Notes under the pieces: generated by a model
The model's database searches: none
Seen by the model: the letters and a program-made list of their open reading frames with translations, nothing else
What the model was told of the DNA's origin: nothing
Shown: one piece after another, positions 17,391 through 26,721 of the stretch
Position numbering within the stretch: the stretch's first letter is position 1
Layout: each line of letters opens with the position of its first letter
Assembly (NCBI RefSeq): GCF_900411315.1
Contig: NZ_LS990887.1
Coordinates: forward strand, 754,239 to 818,238
Length of the DNA: 64,000 bases
Source: Corynebacterium senegalense
Lineage (GTDB): Bacteria; Actinomycetota; Actinomycetes; Mycobacteriales; Mycobacteriaceae
Reading direction: 5' to 3'
Made by a program: the position numbers and the translations under genes

Positions 17391-18500
17391 ATGACCCCCT
17401 CATCCCGAGGCCTCATGGCCGTGCTGGACAGCATTCTCATCCTCGCCGTCTTGCTGTACATCAACGCCGGCGAAACCTACTTCGCGGGTGTCGGCACGCT
17501 CGTTGCGGCCGCGGCCTCCACCGTCGCTTCGTGGATGTGGTGGAGGACGAGCGAGGGCCCGCTGGCCGCCGTCGCCCTCGCAGTCAGCGCCCTCGCGGTC
17601 TTCTACACCGCGGACAATCCCCTCAGCATCTTCGTGCTGTGGTGCGCGATCGTTGCCCTGCTCCTGAGCGTAGGCGCGCGGGGCGCCTACCTCTACGCGG
17701 GGGTCATCGTCTCGTCGTGTCTCGGCCTCCAGCTCAGCGCAGGCCAGGGCGCGGTGAGGGTGGTCTCTGAAACAGTGGCCGGGGCGCTGGCCGCGGTCGC
17801 TGGCCTCACCCTGGCGGGAGCGGTCCGTCAGCAGCGGCTCGAGGAACAAGCCCTGATGGACACCAACCGTCGGCTCCACGCCGCTTTAGCCGACTCGCGC
17901 GAGCTCGCCCTCACGCAAGAACGCGCACGTATCGCCGCCACGCTTCACGACGGCCTGGGCCACCGCCTCACCACAATCGGGATGAGCATTGACTACGCGA
18001 CGCGCATGGCCGGTACACGCCCCGACAAGGCCATTTCCGAGCTGGGGCGCGCCCGGTCAGATGTCTCCGCCGCGCTGGAGGAGATGCGGGCGACCGTGCG
18101 GGCGATGAAGCCGGTCACGCCCGTTGCGGGCGACATCCTAGCGACACTGCGCCAGCTCGCCGATTCGTTCCGCTCCACCGCGCTCAACGTCGAGTTCGAA
18201 TCGAGCGGCCCTCGTGCCGGGTCCTTTTCCGAGGAGCAGGCCGTTCTCATGCTCCGCTTCACGCAGGAGGCCCTCACAAACGTGGTTCGCCATTCCTGCG
18301 CTGACCGGGTCCTCATCCGCGCCAGCGGCGACGGCGTAGTCGTGGCGGACGACGGCACGGGCAACGAGGCCGCCGAGGACTTCGGGCTAACTTCCCTGCG
18401 GGAGCGAGCCGCGTCCCTGGGCGCGACCATCAGCGCTGAACCCCACGGAGGCCCCGACGGCGGGTTTCGCATCGCCCTCCACCTCGGGGAGGCGCGATGA
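17391..18500 (+). CDS. NarL-type sensor histidine kinase
   Basis: 369 residues. About five membrane helices in the first 150 residues form the sensor without an obvious extracellular domain. The HisKA_3 dimerisation helix has the phospho-acceptor H186 in ERARIAATLHDGLGHRL, and the HATPase domain has EALTNVVRHS and a short G-box (VVADDGTGNEAAEDFGLTSL). I chose the ATG at 17391; a TTG three codons earlier is open. The stop overlaps the response regulator start as ATGA. Signal unknown. Confidence 0.87.
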   Translation: MTPSSRGLMAVLDSILILAVLLYINAGETYFAGVGTLVAAAASTVASWMWWRTSEGPLAAVALAVSALAVFYTADNPLSIFVLWCAIVALLLSVGARGAYLYAGVIVSSCLGLQLSAGQGAVRVVSETVAGALAAVAGLTLAGAVRQQRLEEQALMDTNRRLHAALADSRELALTQERARIAATLHDGLGHRLTTIGMSIDYATRMAGTRPDKAISELGRARSDVSAALEEMRATVRAMKPVTPVAGDILATLRQLADSFRSTALNVEFESSGPRAGSFSEEQAVLMLRFTQEALTNVVRHSCADRVLIRASGDGVVVADDGTGNEAAEDFGLTSLRERAASLGATISAEPHGGPDGGFRIALHLGEAR

Positions 18501-19117
18501 GCACCAAAGCGATCATCGTGGACGACCACGACATGCTCCTGCGGGGGTTGTGCCTGATTCTCGAAAGCGTCAACGGCGGCGCAGTGGAGGTCGTGGCGAC
18601 AACCACGGACGGGTCTCGCGCCCTCAACCTGGCACAGGAGCACGGCGCTGACGTCGTGGTGACGGACGCTGCGATGCCCGGGACGGACGGGGTGGGCGTC
18701 GTCAAGGCGTGCAGTCCTTTCCTCCCCGTCCTGGTGCTCACGACGTTTGACGATGCCGCGCTGGTCAAGGAGCTCATCGGGGCGGGTGCCTCCGGCTACA
18801 TTCTGAAGGATGTCTCACCAGAGGAACTGACCTCGGCGATCGTGGCTGTCGCGGAGGGCGGGCTCATTCTGGATCCCCGCATCGCCCGCCACGCCTTCTC
18901 CAGCGTGCCCCAGGAGGGAGAGCTGGCGGTGCTGACCAGGGCCGAGCGCGGGGTCGCCGAGCTCGTTGCCCGGGGCCTGAACAACAGGGAGATCGCGGAG
19001 GCGCAGTTCCTCGCGGAGGGAACCGTGAAGAACCACGTTTCCGCGCTGCTGCGAAAGCTCCAGGCGAGGGACCGCACCGTCCTGGCGCTGCACCTCTCCA
19101 AGGTGCTGGACCTATAG
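18497..19117 (+). CDS. NarL/FixJ-family response regulator
   Basis: 206 residues. The receiver has acidic D9/D10 and phospho-acceptor D57 (VVTDAAMPGTDG), and the conserved Lys appears in YILKDVSPEEL. The C-terminal LuxR-type helix-turn-helix is LTRAERGVAELVARGLNNREIAEAQFLAEGTVKNHVSALLRKL. Partner of the kinase with which it overlaps by four bases. The palindrome at 17350 is a plausible target because LuxR-type regulators bind dyads. Confidence 0.9.
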   Translation: MSTKAIIVDDHDMLLRGLCLILESVNGGAVEVVATTTDGSRALNLAQEHGADVVVTDAAMPGTDGVGVVKACSPFLPVLVLTTFDDAALVKELIGAGASGYILKDVSPEELTSAIVAVAEGGLILDPRIARHAFSSVPQEGELAVLTRAERGVAELVARGLNNREIAEAQFLAEGTVKNHVSALLRKLQARDRTVLALHLSKVLDL

Positions 19118-19126
19118 AGTTTCCCT

Positions 19127-20194
19127 GTGCCCATCCCCCGCGCAGCCCACGCCGTCTCAATCCCCTTCGGAGCAGCGCTCCTCTTCGCGGCGCTCGCCGC
19201 CACGAACCTCGAGGCCGCACGAGGCGTGGCGGGACGTCTCGCGCCGGTGCTGGGCTTCGCGGCCGGGATGTCGGTGGCCGTCAACCTCGCCGCCGAGGCG
19301 GGGGTCTTCGACACCCTGGCCGGCTGGGTGGAGAGGGCGCGGCACGCCTTCCCCGCCTTCCTCGCTCTGTGCGTGGCGGTGACGGTTTTCCTCTCCCTCG
19401 ACACGACCGCCATCATGCTCACGCCCCTGGCCGTCGCGCTGGCGAGGCGCACCGGCGCCAGCGTGACCGCGCTGTCGCTGGCGGTGGTGTGGATCGCCAA
19501 CCTCGCCTCCCTCCCCCTGCCGGTGTCGAACCTGACCAACCTTCTGGCGCTCGACGCGTTCGGCGGCACCCACGGCTTCCTGGCCCGCTCCTGGGCCCCG
19601 GCGCTCCTCGGCGTCGCGGTCGCGGTCGCCGCCTCGTACGCGGCCCGCGCGATCCACCCGGCAGACCAGGTCGCTGCCCCGCCCCGGGACGCCGCGGCGC
19701 CCCGCGTGCCGCTGCTCATCCTCGCGGCCACGGTGGTGGCGCTGCTCACCCCGATCCCGTTCTGGGTGACCAGCACGGTCGCGGCGGCGGCCATGGCGGC
19801 GGCGGTGGGCGTCGTCAAGCGCCCCGGCCTCGTCCCCTGGAATTCGCTGTCCCTCGTCGTTGCCGTGGCCTGCGCGACGGAGCTGCTCCCCCCGTTCGAG
19901 CTCGACTGGCCCCTCCCCCTCGCCGGCGCGGTGCTGGCGAACGCCCTCAACAACCTCCCCGCCTACCTGTTGCTCGAGCCGGCGGACGCGACGCAGAGGA
20001 TGCAGCTGCTGGTCGGGGTCAATTTCGGCCCGCTGGTCACCCCGTGGGCGTCGCTTGCCACCCTGCTGTGGCACGATCAGCTCAAGCGGGCCGGAGCCGA
20101 CGTCCCCTGGCGGGTCTTCGTCGCCTACGGAGCCATCCTCGCCCCCGTCGCGGTCGGGCTCGGTGCGCTCGTGGTATCACCCGCGGGCAATTAG
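19127..20194 (+). CDS. ArsB/SLC13-like membrane transporter
   Basis: 355 residues, GTG start nine bases after the response regulator stop, so likely the third gene of that operon. About ten hydrophobic helices. The segments LSLDTTAIMLTPLAVALARR and NLTNLLALDAFG, and the mirrored ANALNNLPAYLLL and NFGPLVTPWASLATLLW, are the paired re-entrant motifs of the ArsB/NhaD/SLC13 superfamily. Family members export arsenite or move dicarboxylates or Na+/H+; no arsR or arsC is nearby. At 355 residues it is somewhat shorter than ArsB (about 430). Confidence 0.82.
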   Translation: MPIPRAAHAVSIPFGAALLFAALAATNLEAARGVAGRLAPVLGFAAGMSVAVNLAAEAGVFDTLAGWVERARHAFPAFLALCVAVTVFLSLDTTAIMLTPLAVALARRTGASVTALSLAVVWIANLASLPLPVSNLTNLLALDAFGGTHGFLARSWAPALLGVAVAVAASYAARAIHPADQVAAPPRDAAAPRVPLLILAATVVALLTPIPFWVTSTVAAAAMAAAVGVVKRPGLVPWNSLSLVVAVACATELLPPFELDWPLPLAGAVLANALNNLPAYLLLEPADATQRMQLLVGVNFGPLVTPWASLATLLWHDQLKRAGADVPWRVFVAYGAILAPVAVGLGALVVSPAGN

Positions 20195-20364
20195 GTGAAA
20201 TCCGCCCGAACCTGTATTGTTGACTCTCGCTGTTGTCGAAGTACACGTATACGCCTGCGTCGACCGATTGCTACCGGCACCCTCGACGGACCTCACACCT
20301 CGAGCGCGGTGCCTCCCTCACAGGTAATCAGCGCGTGGGCGGCAGAAGAGAAAGAAGCTAACCC

Positions 20365-20601
20365 ATGTCGGCACATTGCCAGGTCACGGGACGTCAGCCG
20401 GGTTTCGGCAAGACCGTCTCGCACTCGCACCGCCGCCACTCGCGCCGTTGGAACCCCAACGTGCAGAAGAAGCGGTTCTACCTGCCCTCCGAGGGCCGTA
20501 CCATCACCCTGACGGTTTCCACCAAGGGTCTCAAGATCATCGATCGCGACGGCATCGAGTCCGTCGTCGCAGCTATCCGCGCTCGAGGTGAGAAGATCTA
20601 A
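20365..20601 (+). CDS. rpmB: 50S ribosomal protein L28
   Basis: 78 residues beginning [20 protein letters not shown]. Only one cysteine remains where zinc-binding L28 has a CxxC pair. First gene of a tight rpmB-rpmG-rpsN-rpsR operon; its TAA shares a base with the ATG of rpmG. TTGACT at 20220 followed by TACACGTATAC may be the promoter, leaving a leader of over 100 bases. Confidence 0.96.
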   Translation: MSAHCQVTGRQPGFGKTVSHSHRRHSRRWNPNVQKKRFYLPSEGRTITLTVSTKGLKIIDRDGIESVVAAIRARGEKI

Positions 20602-20765
20602 TGGCACGTAACGATATCCGCCCGATCATCAAGCTGAAGAGCACCGAGGGCACCGGTTACACCTACGTAACCCGCAAGAACAAGCGCAACAACCCGGACC
20701 GTATCTCCCTGAAGAAGTACGACCCGATCGCGCGCAAGCACGTCGAATTCCGCGAGGAGCGATAG
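20601..20765 (+). CDS. rpmG: 50S ribosomal protein L33
   Basis: 54 residues beginning [20 protein letters not shown] and ending HVEFREER. No cysteines, so the zinc-independent form. The start overlaps the rpmB stop (TAATG) and rpsN follows after three bases. Confidence 0.95.
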   Translation: MARNDIRPIIKLKSTEGTGYTYVTRKNKRNNPDRISLKKYDPIARKHVEFREER

Positions 20766-20768
20766 TTT

Positions 20769-21074
20769 ATGGCTAAGAAGTCTAAGATCGCCAAGAACGA
20801 AAAGCGCAAGGAGATCGTCGCTCGCTACGCGGAGCGCCGCGCTGAGCTCAAGGCAATCATCCGCAACCCCGAGACCTCCGACGAGGATCGTCTCGAAGCA
20901 CAGTTCGAGCTGAACCGCCAGCCGCGCGACGCCTCCCCGGCCCGCGTGCGCAACCGCGATTCCCACGACGGTCGCCCCCGCGGCTACCTCCGTAAGTTCG
21001 GCCTGTCCCGTGTCCGCATGCGCGAGATGGCTCACCGCGGTGAGCTCCCGGGCATCCGCAAGTCTTCGTGGTAA
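20769..21074 (+). CDS. rpsN: 30S ribosomal protein S14 (long, zinc-free form)
   Basis: 101 residues beginning [17 protein letters not shown]. The region that holds CxxC pairs in the short zinc form reads [20 protein letters not shown], so no zinc site; the ending [20 protein letters not shown] is the S14 signature. Confidence 0.97.
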   Translation: MAKKSKIAKNEKRKEIVARYAERRAELKAIIRNPETSDEDRLEAQFELNRQPRDASPARVRNRDSHDGRPRGYLRKFGLSRVRMREMAHRGELPGIRKSSW

Positions 21075-21090
21075 GGAGGAGCCTGAAACT

Positions 21091-21342
21091 ATGAAGCGCA
21101 ACAACAACCACCGCAAGGCGCGCATGGAGCAGTCCCGCCGCCCGAAGAAGAACCCGCTCAAGGCCAAGGGCATCGAGCAGGTCGACTACAAGGATATCGA
21201 GACCCTGCGTCTCTTCATCTCCGACCGTCACAAGATCCGTTCCCGCCGCGTGACCGGTCTGACGCCGCAGCAGCAGCGCCAGGTCGCCACCGCCGTGAAG
21301 AACGCGCGTGAGATGGCTCTTCTGCCGTTCACCAGCCGCTAA
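21091..21342 (+). CDS. rpsR: 30S ribosomal protein S18
   Basis: 83 residues starting [20 protein letters not shown], with [22 protein letters not shown] typical of S18. GGAGGAG precedes the ATG by about 12 bases, and the upstream in-frame extension overlaps rpsN. Last gene of the ribosomal operon; a strong hairpin follows at 21380. Confidence 0.96.
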   Translation: MKRNNNHRKARMEQSRRPKKNPLKAKGIEQVDYKDIETLRLFISDRHKIRSRRVTGLTPQQQRQVATAVKNAREMALLPFTSR

Positions 21343-21379
21343 GACCCGGTTGACGATAGCAGCGTAAGAGTCTTTCGAC

Positions 21380-21413
21380 ACACCCGCCCCATGTCTGTGG
21401 GGCGGGTGTTTTC
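21380..21413 (+). terminator. Terminator after rpsR
   Basis: Perfect 11-bp stem ACACCCGCCCC / GGGGCGGGTGT with loop ATGTCTGT, followed by TTTCGTG. Confidence 0.8.
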
Positions 21414-21472
21414 GTGTAACTTTTGGTTAATAGGTCGATATTCTTCGATGTTCCAGGAAGGGAGGCGCTGCG

Positions 21473-22147
21473 ATGGCCGGAACGGTCGGCAGACCGCGAA
21501 AGCACAGCCCCCGCCGCAAAGGGCGGACAGCGCGGGAGGAGATTCTCGACGCATCCTCAGAGCTGTTCACCACCCAGGGCTTCGCCACGACCTCCACGCA
21601 CCAGATCGCCGACGCAGTCGGCATCCGCCAGGCCTCGCTGTACTACCACTTCCCCTCCAAGGCGGACATCTTCCTCACCCTGTTGATGGGGACGGTCCAG
21701 CCCTCCCTGGACCTGGCCTCCGACCTCGCCCAGTCCGACGAGTCGCCAGCGCTGAAGCTGTGGGCGCTCGTGGCCGCCGAGACGCGCATCCTGCTGTCCT
21801 CCAACTGGAACATCGGCCGCCTCTACCAGCTGCCCGTGGCCCTCTCCGAGGAGTTCCACGACTACCACGACGCGCGCGGCAAACTCGAGGACATCTTCCG
21901 CGGCCTCGCCGCAGAGATCGTCGGCGACGACGACCCCCGCATCGAGCTCCCCTTCCACATGACGCTCGCCGCGATCGAGATGCGGGACAACACGGGCCAG
22001 GCACCCTACCCGCTTGTCGACGACGCCCTGCCCGCCCCCTCAGTCATGATTGCCGACGCGGTGCTCGACGTGCTGCACGCCGAGCTTCCCGAAAACCGCG
22101 GCATGCGGACACTCGACCTGGTGTCGTCGGTGTCCGCGAACACCTAG
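21473..22147 (+). CDS. amtR: Nitrogen-control repressor AmtR (TetR family)
   Basis: 224 residues. The N-terminal helix-turn-helix TTSTHQIADAVGIRQASLYY and the following HFPSKADIFLTLL, together with SNWNIGRLYQLP and EIVGDD, read as C. glutamicum AmtR almost word for word. AmtR represses ammonium uptake and assimilation genes in corynebacteria and is released by GlnK-type signalling rather than by a small ligand. An unusually basic leader (GRPRKHSPRRKGRTAREE) precedes the HTH, as in the C. glutamicum protein. Monocistronic, convergent with purH. Confidence 0.95.
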   Translation: MAGTVGRPRKHSPRRKGRTAREEILDASSELFTTQGFATTSTHQIADAVGIRQASLYYHFPSKADIFLTLLMGTVQPSLDLASDLAQSDESPALKLWALVAAETRILLSSNWNIGRLYQLPVALSEEFHDYHDARGKLEDIFRGLAAEIVGDDDPRIELPFHMTLAAIEMRDNTGQAPYPLVDDALPAPSVMIADAVLDVLHAELPENRGMRTLDLVSSVSANT

Positions 22148-22159
22148 TGCGTTGACGCG

Positions 22160-23686
22160 CTAGTGCGCGAAGTGGCGGGCGCCGGTGAGGTACATCGTCA
22201 CGCCGGCTTCCTTGGCGGCGGCGATGACCTCCTCGTCGCGGATGGAGCCGCCGGGCTGGACGACGGCGGTGACGCCGGCGTCGGCAAGCACCTGGAAGCC
22301 GTCCGCGAAGGGGAAGAAGGCGTCGGAAGCCGCCACTGCCCCGTCGGTGCGGTTGCGCCCCTCATCGAGGGTATTGGCGCGCTCCACGGCGAGCTTGGCC
22401 GAGTCGACGCGGTTGACCTGCCCCATGCCGATGCCCACCGATGCACCGTCGGCGGCGATGAGGATGGCGTTGGACTTCACGCAGCGGACCGAGCGCCACG
22501 CGAACTCGAGGTCCGCCAGGAGCTCCTCAGAGGCGGGCTCGCCCGCGACGAGCTGCCAGTTTTCCACCTGGTCGCCCTCGGCCTGGTAGGTGTCGCGCTC
22601 CTGGATCAGGAACCCGCCCGAGATCTGGCGGATCTCCTCCTCGAGGGTCTCCGGCTCGACCTCGAGGATGCGCAGATTCTTCTTCTCCTGCAGCAGCTCC
22701 AGGGCCTCCGGGGCGTAGGACGGGGCAATGATGACCTCCGTGAAGATGGGCTTGACCTGCTCGGCCATCTCCAGGGTCACCTCACGGTTCGCCGCGATGA
22801 CGCCGCCGTACGCGGAGACCGGATCGCAGGCGTGCGCCTTCTTGTGCGCGTCCGCGATCGATTCGTCGGACACCGCGACGCCGCAGGGGTTGGCGTGCTT
22901 GATGATCGCGACACACGCGCGCTCGTGGTCCCACGCCGCGCGCCAGGCGGCGTCGGCGTCCTGGTAGTTGTTGTAGCTCATCTCCTTGCCGCCGTGCTGG
23001 GTGGCGTCGGCAAGCCCCCAGCCCTCGTTGATCAGGCGGGCAGCCTGGTGGGGGTTCTCGCCGTAGCGCAACGCCCCGGTGTCCTCGCCCTCGAGCTGGT
23101 CCTCCATCCAGTCGGCGACGGCGGCGTCGTAATCGGCGGTGTGGGAGAATGCCTCCGCGGCGAGAACGCGGCGCTCCTGGAGGGTGAAACCTCCGCCCGC
23201 GACCGCATCCGCGAGATCCCCGTACTGCTCGGGCGAGGTGACGATAGCCACCGACGGGTGGTTCTTCGCGGCGGCGCGCACCATCGACGGCCCCCCGATG
23301 TCGATCTGCTCGACGCACTCGTCAAAGCTCGCCCCGGAGGCCACGGTCTCCTCGAACGGGTACAGGTTGACCACAACGAGCTGGAAGGGCTCGATACCGA
23401 GCTCCTCGAGCTGGCGCGCGTGATCCTCCTTGCGCAGGTCGGCAAGGACTCCCGCGTGGACCTTCGGGTGCAGGGTCTTCACGCGCCCCTCGAGCACCTC
23501 CGGGAAGCCCGTCAGCTCGGCGACCTCGGTGACCTTCACCCCCGCGTCGGCGATCCGCTTCGCCGTGGAGCCCGTGGAGACGATCTCCACGCCAGCCTCG
23601 CCGAGGGCGCGCGCCAGGTCCTCGAGTCCGGTCTTGTCGTAGACGCTGATGAGTGCACGCTTGATCGGGATGCGGTTTTCCGCCAT
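22160..23686 (-). CDS. purH: Bifunctional AICAR transformylase/IMP cyclohydrolase
   Basis: 508 residues. It catalyses the last two steps of IMP synthesis. The N-terminal MGS-like cyclohydrolase domain has [28 protein letters not shown] and [13 protein letters not shown]. The C-terminal AICARFT domain has [26 protein letters not shown] and the final [13 protein letters not shown]. Its ATG shares a base with the end of purN, giving a purN-purH operon. Confidence 0.97.
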   Translation of the reverse strand: MAENRIPIKRALISVYDKTGLEDLARALGEAGVEIVSTGSTAKRIADAGVKVTEVAELTGFPEVLEGRVKTLHPKVHAGVLADLRKEDHARQLEELGIEPFQLVVVNLYPFEETVASGASFDECVEQIDIGGPSMVRAAAKNHPSVAIVTSPEQYGDLADAVAGGGFTLQERRVLAAEAFSHTADYDAAVADWMEDQLEGEDTGALRYGENPHQAARLINEGWGLADATQHGGKEMSYNNYQDADAAWRAAWDHERACVAIIKHANPCGVAVSDESIADAHKKAHACDPVSAYGGVIAANREVTLEMAEQVKPIFTEVIIAPSYAPEALELLQEKKNLRILEVEPETLEEEIRQISGGFLIQERDTYQAEGDQVENWQLVAGEPASEELLADLEFAWRSVRCVKSNAILIAADGASVGIGMGQVNRVDSAKLAVERANTLDEGRNRTDGAVAASDAFFPFADGFQVLADAGVTAVVQPGGSIRDEEVIAAAKEAGVTMYLTGARHFAH

Positions 23687-24267
23687 TAGAACATGACCTT
23701 TCCGTCGGTGATGGTGGCGCGGCGCAGTACGTCGACGATGAGCGCCCGCTCCTCCTGTTTGATTCGTTCGTGCAGGTGCTCCTCGGTCTCCCCGTCGAGC
23801 ACCTCCACGGCCTTCTGGGCGATGATCTCGCCCGTGTCCACGCCTTCGTCGATGTAGTGGACTGTGGTTCCCGTGACCTTTACCCCGTAAGCGAGAGCAT
23901 CCCGCACGGCGTGCGCGCCCGGGAAAGACGGCAGCAGTGCGGGATGGGTGTTGATGAGCCTGCCCTCGAAGGTCTCGAGGAACTCACGCCCGAGAACGCG
24001 CATGAAGCCTGCGGATACCACTATGTCGGGGTCCGCGGCCGCCACCTCGTCGCGCAGACGGGCGTTCCATTGCCCGCGATCCCCCTCAAGGGCGACTGTC
24101 CGCGTCGCGACCCCCGCCGCGCGCGCCCTGTCGAGCGCGGCACATTCCTGATCGGCGACGACAAGCCCTACCGCGTACCCGTCCCCCTGGTTGTCGAGGA
24201 TGGATTGCAGGAGGGTTCCCGAACCGGAAACGAGGACGGCAACAGATACGGTGGCGCGTTCAGTCAC
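23686..24267 (-). CDS. purN: Phosphoribosylglycinamide formyltransferase
   Basis: 193 residues. It transfers a formyl group from 10-formyl-THF to GAR in purine synthesis. Motifs: [14 protein letters not shown] (substrate phosphate loop), [30 protein letters not shown] (catalytic Asn and His) and [17 protein letters not shown] (catalytic Asp). The stop overlaps the purH start; perM lies 21 bases upstream on the same strand. Confidence 0.96.
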   Translation of the reverse strand: MTERATVSVAVLVSGSGTLLQSILDNQGDGYAVGLVVADQECAALDRARAAGVATRTVALEGDRGQWNARLRDEVAAADPDIVVSAGFMRVLGREFLETFEGRLINTHPALLPSFPGAHAVRDALAYGVKVTGTTVHYIDEGVDTGEIIAQKAVEVLDGETEEHLHERIKQEERALIVDVLRRATITDGKVMF

Positions 24268-24288
24268 GCCGATCAGTCTAGCCTGGCC

Positions 24289-25743
24289 CTACTCACTCGT
24301 CTCGGGTGGCACCCACTTCGTGCTGCCCCCGGGAACGGGTTCCTGCTCTGCTTCCTGCTCTGCTTCCTGCTCGGTCTCTGCGTGCTCTTCGGTCTGGTCC
24401 TGCTCTTCGGTCTGGTCCTGCTCTTCGGTCTGGTCCTGCGACTCAGGCTCCTCCTGCGTCTCGGCCTGCTCCGGTTCGTCCGCCTCCTCCTCGGTCCCAG
24501 TCTCAGTTTCAGTTTCAACCTCATCCTCCGCCTCCGCGGCGGCGGTGCGCCGCTCCCGGAGACGCCCGACGCTCCACACCAGCGCACCGATCACCCCGGA
24601 CCAGGCCAGGGCGAGCAGCGCCGCGATCAGGGGGTTGACCCCGACGTAGCCGTAGGCACCCGCGCGGCCGCCGCTGTAGAGCAGCGCGAGCAGGAAAAGG
24701 ACCGCGAGGGAGGCGGCGGTTGCGAGGGCGTCGATAAGCGGCGCCCCGCGCTTGAGCGCGCGGTAAAGAAGGAGCCCCGCGGGGACGACGAGGAGGGCAG
24801 GCGCCCAGGGCGCAGCGGCGGGCGGCAGCGCGGCGAAGAGCGGTAGCGGGGGAAAGGCGACGTTGTCCACGGCGAACAGGGATGCCGAGCCGCCCGCGTA
24901 GGTGAACGCTCCCGCAAGGAGGACGCCCACAGTTTCCATGACCGCGTTGGGAAGATAAAGGATGCTGAGCAGCCCGAGCGAGACCTTGCCGCCCGCGGAG
25001 AGCACGGGGAACGCGTTAACCAGCTCCTGGATCCGGCCCGCACCGAGGCCGAGGGCGACCAGGTAGACGGTGAGCGCACCGCCCGCGAGCCAGAGGAGCT
25101 GCCGGGAGGCCTCCTTGACGTCGTCGACGAACGCCGTCGAAACGCCGTACCGGCGGGCGAGCGCCCTCCACAGCACCGTCCCCATCCCGGCGACGAACGC
25201 GACGGCGTTAGTCAGCAGCGGGTAGAGGATCGCCGGGGCGAGCGGCGGCAGGTCGATGGCGTAGACGGTGGAAGCGTCGCCGACCATGAAGATCGCCACG
25301 GCGCTCAGCACAAGCGAGAACGCCGCGACGAGAGCCGCGATCGCCCCGAGGTCCGCCACGCTGACGCGCTTGCGGGTCGCGGCGCCGATCCGGGAGGCGA
25401 AGAGGGCAACGACGGCCGCGACGGGAAGGAGCGGCACGGCGCCGAGCGTGATGGCGTCGTAACGCACCGGCGCCCCGTGGACCACGAGCCACAGCGAGCC
25501 TATGGCACCGGGCAGGTAGGAAAGCTTCGCCCCCGTCAGCAAAATTGTGACGAAGCAGACCAGCGTGACGGCTAGGGCGACCACGAGCTGCGGCACCGCC
25601 ACGTACGGCAGATAGTGGCGCAGGCGCTCGCGGAAGGTCTGCGGGACCTTCGGGGCGGCCTTGCGCTGGTTCTTTGCCGAGACACGGGCCCTGATCGGGC
25701 GCTTCCGGTTTCGGGCGGATCGCGGGCTGGACTTGTTGCTCAT
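24289..25743 (-). CDS. perM: DUF6350 membrane protein, PerM homologue
   Basis: About 484 residues with a basic N-terminus, some ten hydrophobic segments and a low-complexity tail rich in Glu, Gln, Thr and Asp (EESESQDQ-type followed by three DQTEEQ copies and EAEQ repeats). Position directly upstream of purN-purH matches M. tuberculosis Rv0955 (PerM), a membrane protein needed for division and persistence at acidic pH and low magnesium. I favour the ATG at 25743 (MSNKSS); a GTG at 25761 is also open. The tail is encoded by a perfect triplicate of an 18-base unit at 24385-24438. Confidence 0.8.
   Translation of the reverse strand: MSNKSSPRSARNRKRPIRARVSAKNQRKAAPKVPQTFRERLRHYLPYVAVPQLVVALAVTLVCFVTILLTGAKLSYLPGAIGSLWLVVHGAPVRYDAITLGAVPLLPVAAVVALFASRIGAATRKRVSVADLGAIAALVAAFSLVLSAVAIFMVGDASTVYAIDLPPLAPAILYPLLTNAVAFVAGMGTVLWRALARRYGVSTAFVDDVKEASRQLLWLAGGALTVYLVALGLGAGRIQELVNAFPVLSAGGKVSLGLLSILYLPNAVMETVGVLLAGAFTYAGGSASLFAVDNVAFPPLPLFAALPPAAAPWAPALLVVPAGLLLYRALKRGAPLIDALATAASLAVLFLLALLYSGGRAGAYGYVGVNPLIAALLALAWSGVIGALVWSVGRLRERRTAAAEAEDEVETETETGTEEEADEPEQAETQEEPESQDQTEEQDQTEEQDQTEEHAETEQEAEQEAEQEPVPGGSTKWVPPETSE
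24385..24438. repeat. Three perfect 18-bp tandem repeats inside perM
   Basis: Unit ctcttcggtctggtcctg occurs three times without a mismatch (24385-24402, 24403-24420, 24421-24438). On the minus strand each unit encodes six residues of the Glu/Gln-rich tail. A 12-base unit (EAEQ) repeats nearby at about 24340-24372. Unit length is a multiple of three, so copy changes would keep the frame. Confidence 0.9.
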
Positions 25744-25863
25744 CCCCACCAACTCTGCCACTCCACCTGCGGGGAAGGACCGAGGGACACTCCCTGTAAC
25801 GTTCGCGCGCGGAAGCCCGAAGAATTAAGTTCCGCAATTGGCTTGCCTAGATGAAACCGATTC

Positions 25864-25920
25864 GTTACAGTAACCGTTCGTAGATAACAGGAAGGTTACA
25901 ATCCCTGTTCCGTTGTAACC
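25864..25920. promoter_or_regulatory. GTTAC/GTAAC dyads upstream of M23 peptidase gene (MtrA-like site)
   Basis: Two dyads: GTTAC-A-GTAAC at 25864-25874 and GGTTACAA (25894) facing TTGTAACC (25913-25920) across 11 bases. GTAAC-type repeats are the target of MtrA, which controls cell-wall hydrolase genes in actinobacteria. A related TGTAACAATTTTAAC lies at 26765-26779 in front of the second M23 gene. The regulator assignment is inference. Confidence 0.5.
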
Positions 25921-25946
25921 CTACAGACGATCTAAAAGAGGCGTAG

Positions 25947-26669
25947 ATGATCAACTCGACTTCGAAGGCACGCACGGGCGGCAAGCACCGCAAGCAGTCC
26001 CCCAACAAGGGACGCGTCGCCCTGGTTGCCGTCGCGACGGGCGCGGTGTCCACCGCCGGCGTCTCCGGCGCCACCGCGGCCGTCCTGAGCAGCGACAAGG
26101 CCACCGAAGCCACCGTCGACTACCAGCTCGCCGCCGACACCAACGCCTCCTCCGTGACCGAGGCTGCGCCGCAGATCCTCGCCATCGCAGAGTACAAGCC
26201 CGTCGAGAACCTGACGGAGCAGCTGGACAAGGCGGTGCAGCACTCCGACATCGTCGCGAAGCTGGACGCCGCCGCCCGCGCCCCGCTGAGCATCAAGCCC
26301 GCCGAGGGCACCTTCACCTCCGGCTTCGCCATGCGCTGGGGCGCGATGCACAACGGCGTGGACATCGCCAACGCGATCGGCACCCCGATCCGCGCCGTCG
26401 CCGCCGGCACCGTCATCGACGCCGGCCCCGCCCAGGGCTACGGCAACTGGGTGCGCATCCGCCACGAGGACGGCGCCGTGTCCGTGTACGGCCACATGTC
26501 CACCGTCGGCGTCACCGTGGGCCAGCAGGTGTCCGCCGGCCAGGAGATCGCCGGGATGGGCAACGAGGGCTTCTCCACCGGCTCCCACCTCCACTTCGAG
26601 ATCCACCCCGACGGCACCACCCCCGTCGATCCGGTTCCGTGGCTCGCAGCCCGGGGCATCACGCTCTAA
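25947..26669 (+). CDS. Exported M23 (LytM) peptidase
   Basis: 240 residues. The N-terminus is basic (KARTGGKHRKQSPNKGR) followed by one hydrophobic segment (VALVAVATGAVSTAGVSGATA), a signal or anchor. The C-terminal M23 domain has zinc ligands in HNGVDIAN (H, D) and HLHFEI (last H) plus YGHM. It would cut peptide cross-links of peptidoglycan. The preceding region carries GTAAC-type dyads, and a terminator follows. A second M23 gene lies downstream, suggesting duplication. Confidence 0.88.
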   Translation: MINSTSKARTGGKHRKQSPNKGRVALVAVATGAVSTAGVSGATAAVLSSDKATEATVDYQLAADTNASSVTEAAPQILAIAEYKPVENLTEQLDKAVQHSDIVAKLDAAARAPLSIKPAEGTFTSGFAMRWGAMHNGVDIANAIGTPIRAVAAGTVIDAGPAQGYGNWVRIRHEDGAVSVYGHMSTVGVTVGQQVSAGQEIAGMGNEGFSTGSHLHFEIHPDGTTPVDPVPWLAARGITL

Positions 26670-26690
26670 GCCCCGACGCCCTAAGCCCCC

Positions 26691-26721
26691 ATCCCCGCCC
26701 AGCCTCAGGCGGGGATTTTTT
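26691..26721 (+). terminator. Terminator after first M23 gene
   Basis: Stem ATCCCCGCC / GGCGGGGAT (9 bp) with an 8-base loop, ending in six T residues. Confidence 0.85.

Noticed and set aside
20195..20364. Zur-type operator in front of the zinc-free ribosomal operon.
   Set aside because: No convincing TGAAAAT-type dyad was found by eye in this stretch.
24340..24440. CRISPR-like or regulatory short repeats.
   Set aside because: They are perfect in-frame coding repeats without spacers, inside perM.
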